The notes: a model not told the origin generated them from the sequence alone. DNA of 64,000 bases from Akkermansia muciniphila (GCF_030848305.1 NZ_CP114598.1:2294001-2358000); one strand, 5' to 3'; counted from the stretch's first letter, positions 40,468 to 50,832 are shown. Translations and numbers: made by a program.

Positions 40468-40490
40468 TGGATGAAATAGGTTGGTGGTTG

Positions 40491-42545
40491 TTAGAGGCCG
40501 ATCTTGTTCTGAATAGCTTCAACGGTGTTGTAGCAGTTGGCCTTGACGTGGATGAAGATGTCCACGCCGGCTTCCTTGAACGCTTCCACATGGTCGGCCG
40601 GATAACCGGCGAGGGCCACCATCATGTCCGGCCTGATTTCCTTGAGCGCCTTGCAGAAGGCGGGGACGATTTCCGGATAAGTGTCATCCGTGGAGCAGAT
40701 GACGCATACGGCGCAGCCGCTTTCCGCAGCCGCCCTGGCCGCGTCTTCCGGAGTTTGGAAGCCGGACGGATAAACCACATCCAGACCGCCGGCGCGCAGG
40801 AAGTCGCGGGAGAAGTCCGCACGGGCCTTGTGCTGGCGAAGCGGCCCCATGTTGGCGAAGAAGACCATCGGCCGGGAACCCTTTTCTTCCACCCAGGCGT
40901 CAGCCTTGGCGAGCAGGGATTCAAAACGTTCCGCCAGGCGGCGCTTCGGCAGGGCTTCCATTTCCAGAGGTTCGCCGCACTTGCAGTCAACCCCGGCCAC
41001 CAGGGCCTTGTTGATGAGACAGGTGGAAAAGCCTTCTCCGGCGGCTTTGCAGGCGGAGTCCACGCTCATTTCCACTTCCGGGAGCTGGATATCCGCATTC
41101 TTGCAGCAGCCGTGCCCCTTGTGGGCGGAGCAGCAGGAGCCTTCCGGCGCCTCCAGCTTCTTCTCTGCCAGGTTGACATACTGGTTGACGCCCACGATGG
41201 ACTGCCGGCGCTGGTCCGCCAGTTCGTAACGTTTGGCGGCGGTGGCGTTCACCTTCTTCTGAATGGTGCCGGCTTTGAGAGCCTTGACGATGCCGCCTTC
41301 CTTCTCGATGCTCTGGAAGAACTCCCATATCTTCCGGGAGGTTTCATCCGTCAGGTTTTCCAGGTACCAGGAACCGCCGGCGGGGTCAACAACCTTGTCC
41401 AGATTGCATTCGCCCAGCAGAATCAGCGGGCAGTTGCGGGCAATGCGGCGGGAGAATTCGTCCGGCATGCGCACGGCAGCGTCAAAGGGCAGAACGTCAA
41501 TACTGTCCACGCCGCCCATGATGGCGGAGAACGCCTGGGCGGAACCGCGCAGCAGGTTGACCCAGGGATCCACCTTGGAGAGGGTCCAGAAGGAGGTGCG
41601 GGCATGGAGCCTGATCTTGGCAGCTTCCTCGCTTCCTCCGCATTCTTTGACGATGATGGCCCAGAGTTCGCGCAAGGCGCGGATTTTGGCGATTTCCAAG
41701 AACAGGTTGGCGCCGATGGAGACCGTAAAGCGCATGTGCGCCGCAGTTTCATCCACGGAGAGGCCGCGTTCCTCCATGGCGCGCAGATAGGCCACGGCAG
41801 TGGACAGCATGGCGCCCACTTCTTCAAAGGCGGAAGCGCCGGAATCCGCGTAAGGCAGCCCGCTGACGCCGATAGTCTGGAAGCCGGGAGCGTTGGCGAC
41901 GGCCCATTTGGTCATTACGGCCATCTGGTCATAGTAGGCGCAGATGCCTTTTCCCCCGCAGAGAGATCCCTTCATCACGGCTTTCCCCACCGGGTCATAC
42001 AGAACGCCGCCCCTGAGATCCGCCGTCTTGACGCCGGCGGCCTTGCAGGTGTTCAGGAACATGGAGAGGGTTCCCAGACCGCAGGAACCGGGAGTGACAT
42101 ATACGGGAAGCCCGTCCAGCCGGACGCCCTTGAGAGCCGTATCCCAGTCAGCCTGCTTGCGCAGTTTCAGTCCGCATTTGCAGTTGAGCTGGATGTTTAC
42201 GGCGGTCAGGCCGCGGCCCAAGTCATGCAGAAGCTTGGCGTTGAAGTCCTCCGGAGAGGAAGCGGGAATGCTCTGGGCGATTTCGCAGGGCTTTTCCATA
42301 TAGCCCAGGGCGCGCGTTCCGCGGCGGTACGGAAATTGCCCGGCAGGCATCACCGGGGAATGTTCATCCCACTTATTATAGATAGGATGCAGGGTAATTC
42401 CCTCCACAAGCTTGGTAAAAAGCTTCTTGTCAAAATCAGCCCCTTTCAGGGCAGCGACTGCTGCCTCGCGCCATTCGGCGTATGTGGCTGGTGCGAATTC
42501 TCCGAAATCAATTTCCGGAGCCGTTGTTTTATTTCCCTGTTGCAT
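40491..42545 (-). CDS. mutA: Methylmalonyl-CoA mutase, small (non-catalytic) subunit, with Cys-rich insertion
   Basis: A 684-residue structural partner of MutB; the two form a heterodimer. The barrel half is recognisable ([22 protein letters not shown]-type helix, [16 protein letters not shown]). The B12-binding end has lost the DxHxxG motif ([14 protein letters not shown]), as expected for a small subunit. Unusual: a linker insertion at about residues 455-530 contains a [11 protein letters not shown] cluster followed by [11 protein letters not shown] and DCKCGEP, enough Cys/His to bind metal. An additional CKCG occurs near residue 125. It is the first gene of the mutAB operon. Confidence 0.93.
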   Translation of the reverse strand: MQQGNKTTAPEIDFGEFAPATYAEWREAAVAALKGADFDKKLFTKLVEGITLHPIYNKWDEHSPVMPAGQFPYRRGTRALGYMEKPCEIAQSIPASSPEDFNAKLLHDLGRGLTAVNIQLNCKCGLKLRKQADWDTALKGVRLDGLPVYVTPGSCGLGTLSMFLNTCKAAGVKTADLRGGVLYDPVGKAVMKGSLCGGKGICAYYDQMAVMTKWAVANAPGFQTIGVSGLPYADSGASAFEEVGAMLSTAVAYLRAMEERGLSVDETAAHMRFTVSIGANLFLEIAKIRALRELWAIIVKECGGSEEAAKIRLHARTSFWTLSKVDPWVNLLRGSAQAFSAIMGGVDSIDVLPFDAAVRMPDEFSRRIARNCPLILLGECNLDKVVDPAGGSWYLENLTDETSRKIWEFFQSIEKEGGIVKALKAGTIQKKVNATAAKRYELADQRRQSIVGVNQYVNLAEKKLEAPEGSCCSAHKGHGCCKNADIQLPEVEMSVDSACKAAGEGFSTCLINKALVAGVDCKCGEPLEMEALPKRRLAERFESLLAKADAWVEEKGSRPMVFFANMGPLRQHKARADFSRDFLRAGGLDVVYPSGFQTPEDAARAAAESGCAVCVICSTDDTYPEIVPAFCKALKEIRPDMMVALAGYPADHVEAFKEAGVDIFIHVKANCYNTVEAIQNKIGL

Positions 42546-42750
42546 GGCGAAGTCAATGGGTAAGGCCTAATATGTTGGTTTTTAACTACGCGCAAACCAG
42601 GCCAAGTTTAAAGCGCAACATTATTTTAGAAAATCAAACTGTAAAGTCCAGCGAGAAAAATACTCCCGCCCGCCCGAGAATGCGAATTTGTTTCATCACG
42701 CGAGGCAAACTTGCAAAAACAATGTCAATGGAGTAAATACGGGCATAAGC

Positions 42751-45383
42751 ATGCCCCCTTCCACTACCGTTAAACTTCCTGCCCAGCTGGTCAGGCAGCT
42801 TCGAACTTTCCGCCGCCGCCTCAGAACGGTGAAGATGCTGGAAGCCATATGCCTTGCAGGCATTGCCGTCATTCTTTCCTACGCGCTCCTGTACCTTTCC
42901 GACAGGTTGTGGGAGACGCCCCCGCCGTCGGCTGGTTCCTGTTCTTCATTGCCGTGGCCGGTCTGGCGGTGTTTATCCCCTGGTGGAGTTTCCGGTGGGT
43001 GTGGCAGAGGCGCACGGAAGCCCAGCTGGCGCGGCTGATTTCCCGGACGGACGCGGCCCTGGGAGACCGCCTCCTGGGCGTCATTGAACTGGATGCCGAA
43101 AAGGGCGGCCTCCAATACAGTTCCGAAAAGCTGAAAGAAGCTGCCATGGAGCAGGTAGCCCGCGAAGTGTCCACCCGGGACCTGGCGGTGAACATCCCCC
43201 GGCCCAGCCACAGGAAGCTGTTCGTCCTGCTGGCGGTTCTCGCCGCAGGCACGGCGGCCGTATGCGCGGTAAGCCCGGAAGCGGCGGGGAATGCCCTGAA
43301 ACGCTGGGTCCGCCCGTTCAACCCTCCGGAACGCTACACGTTCACCCAGCTGGACTCCACCCCGGATTCCCTGGTTATTCCCCTGGGAGAGAGCTTCCTG
43401 TATGAGATCCGGCTTGCGGAGGGCACCAAAGCCAGTCCGCAGACGGCAGAATATTTTTTCCGCAACAGGGTGAGCCAGCAAGCGCCCCTTACGGACGGCG
43501 CATACAAAATCCATATTCCCCCCATGCAGCAGGCGGACTGCCTGGAGTTTTTTGCAGGGGATGCCGTGCGACGGCTGAAAATCATCCCGAAGAGCCGCCC
43601 CTCCCTGCTGGGCGCCGAAGCCGTCGTGGCCTATCCTGCCTATATGGCGCGCGCCAAGGGCCGGGAAGCCATGCGAGCAGGAGTCATTTCCGCCCCGGAA
43701 GGCTCTACGCTGACGCTGAAGGTGTCCGCCTCCCAACGCCTGCAGTCTGCGGAGAACGCGCAGGGGCAACCGCTCCGTGTGGAAGGAAACAGCGTTATCA
43801 TTCCAAATATTCTCTTGGAGAAAGAGCCCAGGGAAATAGAGTTTGGCTGGATGGACAGCGATGGGCTGACGGCTGCCCGGCCCGTGAAGATACGCCTGGA
43901 ACCCGTTGAGGACAAGCAGCCTTCCATTTACCTGAGAGGCGGAGAAAACGACCGCTATGTGCTGGAGGATAGCAGCATAGAGCTGGAGGTAGAGGCGGCG
44001 GACGATTTCGGCCTCCGGGAAATAGGGGTGGAATGGCAGGGTGAGAAATCTTTTTACGACGACGGGAATAAGGATGGAAACGGAGCTTCTGCGCCACAAC
44101 CGGACGGCGCGGACAAACCGGCGCCCGGACTTCGCGGGGAGAAAATTCTGGCGGCCGGCCAGCCCACGCAGACCGGCCTGAAAGGAACATTCCTGTTCCA
44201 GGCCAGGGCGCTGAAGTTATCTCCCCAGCGCGTCGTCGTCCGCGGGTTTACGCAGGATTACAAACCGGGAGGCAAGCGCGTTTATTCGGAACCCATGATT
44301 ATCTTCGTCCTTTCCAAGTCCGAGCACGCCCAGATGATCCGCAATGAACTGGAACGCATCACCAGCGAGCTGGAAGGCATGATCCGGCGCATGGACGCCA
44401 TGGCGGACGAGGCAAAACGGCTGAAAGGAATGGAAAGCGGCAAATTGAAAGATGCGGAGTCCCTGGAACGCCTGCACGCCCTGGCCGATGAAGAACAGGC
44501 AGGGAGGCGTGAGTTGGGCGACTTGCTTAACCGCTCGGAAAACCTGTTTAAGGAAGCCTCCCGCAATTCCCAGATAGACCCGGCCGGCATGAAGGAATTC
44601 ATGAAAGGAATTTCCATGCTCAAACCCATTCCTGACGGGCCCATGAAGAAGGCCCAGAAACAGTTCCGGGATTCCGCCTCCGAGGGCCGCTCCGAGCAGG
44701 AAAGCAGGAAAGACCTGAACGACGGGGAGAATTCCCATTCCGAAGCCACACAGGCGCTGAAAGACGCCATGAACCAGCTCTCCAAGTCCGCGCAGGACAT
44801 GGAGGCCAGCACCTTCGTGGCACGGCTCAGGCAAGCCGCATCCAAGGAGGATTCCATCGCCCATGCGCTGGCCGGTCAGATCAACGCTATTGCGGGCATG
44901 ACCATGGAGGAGCTTGACCCGTCCAGCAGGCGGGAAATGGAAACCATCGCCACCCTTCAAAACGCCTCCACACAAGACATAGGCTGGATTCTGGAAGATC
45001 TCAGCTATTACAAGTCACGCACCGGGGAACGGATTTACAGCGACCTGTACAACCAGATGAACGCTTTCTCCCTCCGCGAGAAGCTGGACCTGGTGCACGG
45101 CAACATTCTGAATGCAATCACGGCCCGCTCCATTGACGAGTCCCGCCTGTACGCCTCCACCCTGCGCCATTGGGCCAAATTGATAGACGACTATAAGAAG
45201 AGCCGCCGCGGCAGCGGGGGAGGAGGCGGAGGCGGGGGAGAAGGCCAATCCTCCATTTCCGACGCCGAGTTTGAATTCATGCTGAAAGTCATCCGCATGA
45301 TCCAGCAGGAACAGGATATCCGCATGCGCACCCGCGCCGCCGAACAGGAATACCGAAAACAACTTACTCCCCCTGCCCCATGA
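42751..45383 (+). CDS. DUF4175-like membrane/coiled-coil protein, frameshifted near its N-terminus
   Basis: An ORF of about 877 codons if a -1 shift is made at the CCCCC run 42919-42923; as written, frame one ends soon after, and the remainder is open from 42849. Residues 1-56 (from ATG 42751) hold a basic segment and the first membrane helix ICLAGIAVILSYALLYL; after the shift, the second helix VGWFLFFIAVAGLAVFIPWW follows. Restoring one C joins them in the pattern of DUF4175 proteins. The rest is periplasmic: beta-rich middle, long coiled-coil segments (about 490-800) and a Gly-rich stretch near residue 820. It begins a five-gene operon. Either a sequencing/assembly error, a decaying gene or programmed frameshifting explains the break. 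Confidence 0.7.
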
Positions 45384-46033
45384 ATACCGCCCATTTTTCA
45401 GCCATGGTTCTGGCGCTTTCCCTGCCCTGCGCCGCCGATCCAAAACCCGCTCCGGAATATTCCGCCAGGCACAAGGAAACGGCATCCAAACTGGCGGTAC
45501 AGCAGGACGAGCTCCAGGCGGACACTTCCGACCTCATCCTGGGAGAAACCAATGAGGAGGTAGTGGACCTGCTGAAAAAATGCCGCCATGCCATGAATGA
45601 CGCCGTGGACCTGCTGGAGGTTTACAATACCGGCGGCCAGACGCTGGCCGCGCAGTCGGATGTGATTGAATTGATTTACCAGGCAGCCAAAGCCAAGATG
45701 ACCGGAGCCGACGGCCAGCCCAAACCGGGAGGGAAGGCTCTTATGGACATGCTGCGCCAGCTGCTCGGCATGGATAGTGATGCCCAGTCCGCAGAACAGC
45801 AGGAAGGTAATGAAAAGGGACAGGGAGGTTCCCAGAGCGGCAGCGGCAACAATCCCGGAAGCAAAGCGGATGGGAAATCCAATATGGCCTCCGCCCAGGA
45901 TAAAGGCGTTTCCAATCCGGACATGACGGCGGAAACGCGTTCCGTTCCCAAATCCACCGGCATATCCGCAGACGACATGCCTTCCGAATTCCGCAAGGCG
46001 CTGGACGCCTATAACAAGACCCTGCAAAAATAA
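45380..46033 (+). CDS. Secreted Gln/Ser-rich hypothetical protein
   Basis: A 217-residue protein overlapping the previous gene by 4 bp (ATGA), hence coupled. The signal peptide is MNTAHFSAMVLALSLPCAA. Residues 30-110 are helical (QQDELQADTSDLILGETNEEVVDLLKK), then a Gln/Gly/Ser/Asn-rich low-complexity stretch (about 135-185) and a short helical end. No domain is recognised. The operon position suggests it works with the DUF4175-like protein in the envelope. Confidence 0.6.
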   Translation: MNTAHFSAMVLALSLPCAADPKPAPEYSARHKETASKLAVQQDELQADTSDLILGETNEEVVDLLKKCRHAMNDAVDLLEVYNTGGQTLAAQSDVIELIYQAAKAKMTGADGQPKPGGKALMDMLRQLLGMDSDAQSAEQQEGNEKGQGGSQSGSGNNPGSKADGKSNMASAQDKGVSNPDMTAETRSVPKSTGISADDMPSEFRKALDAYNKTLQK

Positions 46034-46086
46034 GACGCGCCTTCCCGGACACCCCCGTCACGCATGAACAACAGCTTCCCGTTTCC

Positions 46087-47088
46087 ATGAAAAATTTCCG
46101 CCGCCTCCTGACCGTTTTTTTAGCCTGCTGCATGACGGCCGCGCCGCAAAACGCAGCGGCCCAATCCCCCCTGAAAACGTCTTCTTCCGTTCCTCCCCAG
46201 GTGGAGCTGATGTACGTGAAGGGGCTGCGCTATCTTCAGAATGCCCAGAAACCGGATGGCACCTATGATGGGACTTACGGGAGGGAACCCGGCATTATCG
46301 GCTTTTGCCTCATGTCCGTGCTGGCCCACGGAGACGATCCGAACGCGGGGCCGTACGCCACCATGGTGCGCCGCTGCGTAGATTACATCCTGTCCAAACA
46401 GAACAAGGGGTCCGGCTATATTGGGGATTCCATGTACAACCACGGCTTCGCCACTCTCGCCCTGGCGGAAGCGTACGGCATGGTGCGGGACGACCGCATA
46501 GGCCCCGCCCTCCGCAAGGCCGTGGCCCTGACACTGACCGCCCAGAAAAAAAATAAATCGGGAGGCTGGCGCTATTCTCCGGATGCCACGGACGCGGACA
46601 GCACGGTGACCGGCTGCCAGCTCGTCTCCCTGTTCGCGGCGCGCAACGCGGGCATTCCCGTGCCGGACGCGGCCTTTGAACGCGGCCTCAAGTACATGGC
46701 CTCCTGCCGCAACAAGAAAGGCGCCTACGGCTATACCGGCCCGGAGGGGCCCCGCGTTACCCTCACGGCCATCGGTTCCCTGACGCTGTCCCTGGCGCGC
46801 CTTAAAACGGACCCGTCCTTCAGGGATTCCCTGGCCTACCTGAAAAAGCACCTGAATTACCGGGATTCCACTCACCCGTTTTATTTTGAATATTACATGT
46901 CACAGGCCCTGTTCCATGCGGATCCGGAAGCGTGGAAGGAATGGAATTACAAGAATATGCGCTACCTGGGAGCCTCCCAGGCGCCCAACGGGTCCTGGCT
47001 TTCCGACCATTCCGCAGCATATTCCACTTCCGCCGCCCTGCTCTCCCTTGCGCTTAATTATAGATTTTTACCCATCTATGAACAATAG
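46087..47088 (+). CDS. Secreted prenyltransferase/squalene-cyclase-fold protein
   Basis: A 333-residue exported protein (signal peptide MKNFRRLLTVFLACCMTAA ending AAAQS) composed of tandem alpha/alpha repeats of the terpenoid-cyclase/prenyltransferase fold. Units include YLQNAQKPDGTYDGTYGREPGIIGFCLMSVL, ALAEAYGMVRDDRIGPALRKAVALTLTAQ, and GGWRYSPDATDADSTVTGCQL, each with the aromatic-Gly QW-like signature. Proteins of this type occur in PVC bacteria next to DUF4175/MoxR genes and are often not cyclases; the DxDD cyclase motif is not seen here. The last 11 bp overlap the next gene. Confidence 0.75.
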   Translation: MKNFRRLLTVFLACCMTAAPQNAAAQSPLKTSSSVPPQVELMYVKGLRYLQNAQKPDGTYDGTYGREPGIIGFCLMSVLAHGDDPNAGPYATMVRRCVDYILSKQNKGSGYIGDSMYNHGFATLALAEAYGMVRDDRIGPALRKAVALTLTAQKKNKSGGWRYSPDATDADSTVTGCQLVSLFAARNAGIPVPDAAFERGLKYMASCRNKKGAYGYTGPEGPRVTLTAIGSLTLSLARLKTDPSFRDSLAYLKKHLNYRDSTHPFYFEYYMSQALFHADPEAWKEWNYKNMRYLGASQAPNGSWLSDHSAAYSTSAALLSLALNYRFLPIYEQ

Positions 47089-48520
47089 AATCCGCCTTTC
47101 CCTGATGCTGGCCCCGGCCTGTCTGCTGGGCGCCTGGGCCAATTCCGTCATCGACGTGGTTACGGACAACAATTACCGCCTCCGCGGGGAAATCGTTTCT
47201 TACGGAAAACAGGGAATCGCCATCAAGCACCCGGCCATGCGCCAAAATGCCGTCATTATTCCGTCGGAAATCCGCGCTCTTTACTTTACGGGAACCGCAT
47301 CTCCGGATCTTCGCGCCAGAGACAAAATTTTCATGGCTACGGGGCACCGGGATATTATTCCGTGCAACATCATTTCCGTCACGCAGGACAAAGTGCAGTA
47401 CCGGGATATGCTCGGCCATGAACGCTCCGTGCCGCGCAGCCAGGTGGCCGGGTTCCGTCTGAATACTTTGCAGGAAAAGGGTTTCTGGCAGGAACCTCTG
47501 GTTTTTGACAACAGCTGGGTTTATTCCGGCAACCGGGAGGAAGACTACCGCACCCAGGCGGGAAGAAGACTGATGAATGCCCTGAAGCCGAAAATCCAGG
47601 GGGATAAGTACCAGTACCGGCTGGGCAACAAAGATTACCCCACCTGGATACCCCTGTACAAAAATATCGGCCTGGATCCTTCCTCCTTCATTTTCCGCAC
47701 CACCATCACCATGAACGGCAACAATGACCGCTCCGGCATTGTCTTCTGTTTCGGCGGGAATGAGAACATTCCTTTCCGGTCCAATTCCGGCAGCAGCCTG
47801 AACAGGCTCATGCTCAGCATTTGCCCCGGAAGATGCATTCTGCTCCGGGAACAGAAGTCCGGCATCCTCCTGCTGGGAGAAGCGGCTATTCCGGCCCCCG
47901 CCCTGACAGAGGGCGTGGATATTAAATTGACGGCTTCCCGCCAGGAAGGAAATAAACAGGTTTACGAACTGTTGATAGGAGACCTGCCGCCCATACTGAC
48001 GACAGACCCCAGCCCGCCGGAACAGCCATTGCAGGGAGACGCCTTCGGCCTCCAGATGGAAGGGCACGTCTCCCTGACCATCAGCAAACTGGCTCTTTCC
48101 TCCATCACCCTGAGCGCCAAATCCGCGGCCAAAAACGGAAATGCAGAGACAGACCTGGTCCTGACAAAGGAAGAAGACACCATTCCAGGCTCCATCAGCG
48201 GTTACGATAGTAAAACCGGAATGTTGACGCTTTCCACGGACAAGGATTATCCGGGAATTCCCCGCGATTTTTCCATCCCGGCCAAGTATCTGGATACCGT
48301 CTTTTTTGCGGAACAGAACAGAAAGGACGGTTCCCGACCCACGGCCCGCCACGGTCTCCTGATGAAGGACGGTTCCCGTCTGCACGGAGATATCCTGAGC
48401 ATGGATTCCCTGAACATCATCCTGCGGCATCCGCAGCTGGGGCAAATTTCCCTGCCGCTGAAAAACATCACCCGCGTGGAATTCCTGAATCCCGCCCGTC
48501 CTTCCCGTTCCACTCCCTGA
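47078..48520 (+). CDS. Secreted beta-rich protein with SH3-like strand repeats (paralogue 1)
   Basis: A 480-residue exported protein with the signal peptide MNNRIRLSLMLAPACLLGAWA. The N- and C-terminal portions have a repeated strand pattern (YRLRGEIVSYGKQGIAIKHP near residue 34 and GSRLHGDILSMDSLNIILRHP near the end), each finishing in I-P-x-x-I-R/T-x-L/V-x-F-like strands, reminiscent of small SH3/Sm-like barrels. The middle (about 150-330) looks like a concanavalin/LamG-type sandwich (FIFRTTITMNGNNDRSGIVF). No catalytic motif is visible. It shares this layout with the next gene. ATG at 47078 overlaps the previous stop region by 11 bp. Confidence 0.65.
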   Translation: MNNRIRLSLMLAPACLLGAWANSVIDVVTDNNYRLRGEIVSYGKQGIAIKHPAMRQNAVIIPSEIRALYFTGTASPDLRARDKIFMATGHRDIIPCNIISVTQDKVQYRDMLGHERSVPRSQVAGFRLNTLQEKGFWQEPLVFDNSWVYSGNREEDYRTQAGRRLMNALKPKIQGDKYQYRLGNKDYPTWIPLYKNIGLDPSSFIFRTTITMNGNNDRSGIVFCFGGNENIPFRSNSGSSLNRLMLSICPGRCILLREQKSGILLLGEAAIPAPALTEGVDIKLTASRQEGNKQVYELLIGDLPPILTTDPSPPEQPLQGDAFGLQMEGHVSLTISKLALSSITLSAKSAAKNGNAETDLVLTKEEDTIPGSISGYDSKTGMLTLSTDKDYPGIPRDFSIPAKYLDTVFFAEQNRKDGSRPTARHGLLMKDGSRLHGDILSMDSLNIILRHPQLGQISLPLKNITRVEFLNPARPSRSTP

Positions 48521-48531
48521 TTGATCCCGCC

Positions 48532-49959
48532 ATGAAACAAGCAATGACGCTTTTCCTGTGGGCCTGCGTCCTGCCGGCCGCCTTCCTCCAGCCCAACGCA
48601 CATGCGGAAGGGGTTATTACGCTTAAATCCGGGGAAAAACTGCCGGGCAGCATGGATACGATGAACCGCCCTTATCTGAAGGTCCGTTCCAGCATTCTTT
48701 CCAGCCCCGTGGATGTCCATATGAAGGAGCTTGACGAGCTGGTTTCTTCCCGTCCGCTGGAGATACCGGAACAGTTTTCCATCATCAGGCTGGCCAATGG
48801 GGACGAGGTTTACGGCACCCTGAAGGCGCTGGATACGGAAAGCCTTCAACTCCAGACCTCCTGGGGAGGCCTGCTCCAGGTGAACCGCAAATATGTGCGC
48901 CACATCGGGTTCGACTCCCAGAAAGCCTACCTGCGCAACGCTACGGAGTCCCTGCAGGGCTGGAAATCCTCCGCCAACAGCATGCTGCCCGAATGCCGCG
49001 ACGGCTACTGGTTCATGCGCGGCTCCAACAATACGGAACTGCAAACATCCTTCTCCATGCCACCCCGCCTCCATGTGCAGTTCTCCCTTTACCATACCAA
49101 TACATTCCGGCTTAACCTTGCCCTCTGGCAGGATTCCGGCACCGGAAACAGCATCAACCTGGATCTCACCCTGGAAAAAGCGGAACTTTCCAAGAACAGT
49201 TCCGGCCAGTACCAAACGCTCGGCAGGGTGAAAAGAAACACGGAGCAGAACTGGTATGCCGACAAAAGCGTCAAGCGTTCCGATATTCATTTTTACGCCG
49301 ATACGGAAAAGGGCAATTATTACCTGTACGTCAACGGAGAACAGGCAGCCCGGTGGGAGGAAGTCAAAGAAATGGACACTATCTTTGAAAACGAAAGCGA
49401 AGACGATGAAGGGGAAGATGGAAAAAGCGCCGGGAAAAGAGAATTCAAACCGGGAAACACTCTTGCTCTGGCAGGTTATGACAGCCTGAACATGGCTGTA
49501 TTCCATTTGAATGTATTTGACTGGAATGGAGCCGTTCCCCATCTGGAGGAAGATCAGGACATCATTTCCCGCTACGATCCGGATGCCCCCAGGGATAAAG
49601 CCCTGCTGGTGAACGGAGACGTGCTCAGGGGAGCCATTACCCTCCAGGAGGAGGGAGCCATCCGCATCAAGTCTGACCACTATGACGTCACCATTCCCAC
49701 CGCCAGGGTACGCGTGCTGGACCAAAAAGGCCATGAAGAGAAGAACCTTCCGGAAGACAACTCTGACACCCGCGTTTTCCTGACGGATCAGAGCGTCCTC
49801 TGCCTGGCCCTGGAAACTATCCGGAGCGGGTTCATGGAAGGGCGTTCCTCCGCCGTCGGCAAGGTCCGGATTCCGCTTCAATCCGTCAGAAAGGTTCTGT
49901 TCAACCTGCAAAACCCGGAATTGCGGAAGCAAAGGGAAACGCCGTTCCGGCGCAAATAA
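48532..49959 (+). CDS. Secreted beta-rich protein with SH3-like strand repeats (paralogue 2)
   Basis: A 475-residue exported protein, signal peptide MKQAMTLFLWACVLPAAFL. Several strand repeats of the form L-x-G-x-x-L-x-G-x-(I/L) are seen: ITLKSGEKLPGSMDTM, LANGDEVYGTLKALD, LLVNGDVLRGAITLQE and VFLTDQSVLCLALETI. Between them lies a LamG-like sandwich and a Glu-rich acidic loop near residue 285. It closes the operon, 11 bp after the preceding gene. Function unknown; an envelope scaffold or ligand-binding role is inferred. Confidence 0.65.
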   Translation: MKQAMTLFLWACVLPAAFLQPNAHAEGVITLKSGEKLPGSMDTMNRPYLKVRSSILSSPVDVHMKELDELVSSRPLEIPEQFSIIRLANGDEVYGTLKALDTESLQLQTSWGGLLQVNRKYVRHIGFDSQKAYLRNATESLQGWKSSANSMLPECRDGYWFMRGSNNTELQTSFSMPPRLHVQFSLYHTNTFRLNLALWQDSGTGNSINLDLTLEKAELSKNSSGQYQTLGRVKRNTEQNWYADKSVKRSDIHFYADTEKGNYYLYVNGEQAARWEEVKEMDTIFENESEDDEGEDGKSAGKREFKPGNTLALAGYDSLNMAVFHLNVFDWNGAVPHLEEDQDIISRYDPDAPRDKALLVNGDVLRGAITLQEEGAIRIKSDHYDVTIPTARVRVLDQKGHEEKNLPEDNSDTRVFLTDQSVLCLALETIRSGFMEGRSSAVGKVRIPLQSVRKVLFNLQNPELRKQRETPFRRK

Positions 49960-50025
49960 AGGATTTTCCGCCCGGCCGTCTTTTCCGGAGAAAACCGGCC
50001 CCGGGAAAATCTGGAGAAGCATCCG

Positions 50026-50832
50026 TCACTGGCGCTCCATTTCCTCAGCTCGCCGCACGGCGCTTTTCACCGCCTGAATCCAGGCATTGCGGAAGCCGCA
50101 TTCATCCAGCGCATTCAGAGCGGCAATCGTGGTCCCTCCGGGGGAAGTGACCTCATCCCGGAGTTCCATGGGATGCTTCCCGGTCCGTTCCAGCATCAGG
50201 GAGGCCCCACGCATGGTTTCCGCAGCCAGCTCCAAAGCGGTTTTCCTGGGCAATCCCATGGCTACCCCCGCGTCTGCAAGCGCATCCAGAGCCGTAAACA
50301 TGTAGGCGGGGCCGCAACCGGAAATGGCAGAAACGGCATTCATCCCGAATTCCTCCACCTTGCAGACGGAGCCGCAGCCGGAAAGCAGCATCCGGGCCGC
50401 CTCTTCATCTTCATCTTTTACGCCGGTTCCCGTACTGTAGGCGATGACGCCGGCCAGCACCATGCACGGGGTATTGGGCATGGCGCGTATAATGCGCGTT
50501 CCGTCGCTGGCGCAGGCTTCCATGTCATTCAGGGAAACGGCGGCAGCGATGGAAATCAGAAGGGGAAGCTCCGCCCCCCGTTCGGAAAGAGAGGAAATGA
50601 GCGGAAGAATGCCGCGCGGCTTCACGGCCAGAATCAGTACTTCCACTGCGTCCGCCGCATCTGCCTCCGAGGCCGCTTCATGAACTCCGGGGTATTCCTC
50701 CCTCAGAGCCTGCACGTTCTCATGGTGATGATCGTATACCCAAACTTCCTCCGGAGCCGCTGCTCCCGCTTTCAGCACGCCCCGCAGCAGGGCGCCTCCC
50801 ATTTTTCCGAGTCCGATGATACCTGTTTTCAT
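50026..50832 (-). CDS. proC: Pyrroline-5-carboxylate reductase
   Basis: A 268-residue last enzyme of proline biosynthesis. Motifs: an N-terminal NAD(P) loop TGIIGLGKMGGALLRG, ILAVKPRGI, the signature RAMPNTPCMVLAG, and the C-terminal SGCGPAYMFTALDALADAGVAMGLPR and EVTSPGGTTIAALNAL. Complete and of usual length. It is downstream of tag and the ABC-type permease on the same strand, possibly in one unit (gaps of 70 and 11 bp). Confidence 0.95.
   Translation of the reverse strand: MKTGIIGLGKMGGALLRGVLKAGAAAPEEVWVYDHHHENVQALREEYPGVHEAASEADAADAVEVLILAVKPRGILPLISSLSERGAELPLLISIAAAVSLNDMEACASDGTRIIRAMPNTPCMVLAGVIAYSTGTGVKDEDEEAARMLLSGCGSVCKVEEFGMNAVSAISGCGPAYMFTALDALADAGVAMGLPRKTALELAAETMRGASLMLERTGKHPMELRDEVTSPGGTTIAALNALDECGFRNAWIQAVKSAVRRAEEMERQ

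Noticed and set aside
38413-40479. Long antisense frames over mutB and, at 40443-42563, over mutA
   Set aside because: Shadow frames of GC-rich genes; the minus-strand MutA/MutB motifs are unambiguous.
46087-47088. Squalene/hopene cyclase activity
   Set aside because: The fold repeats match, but the protein is short and exported and the DxDD catalytic motif was not seen, so a cyclase name is not justified.
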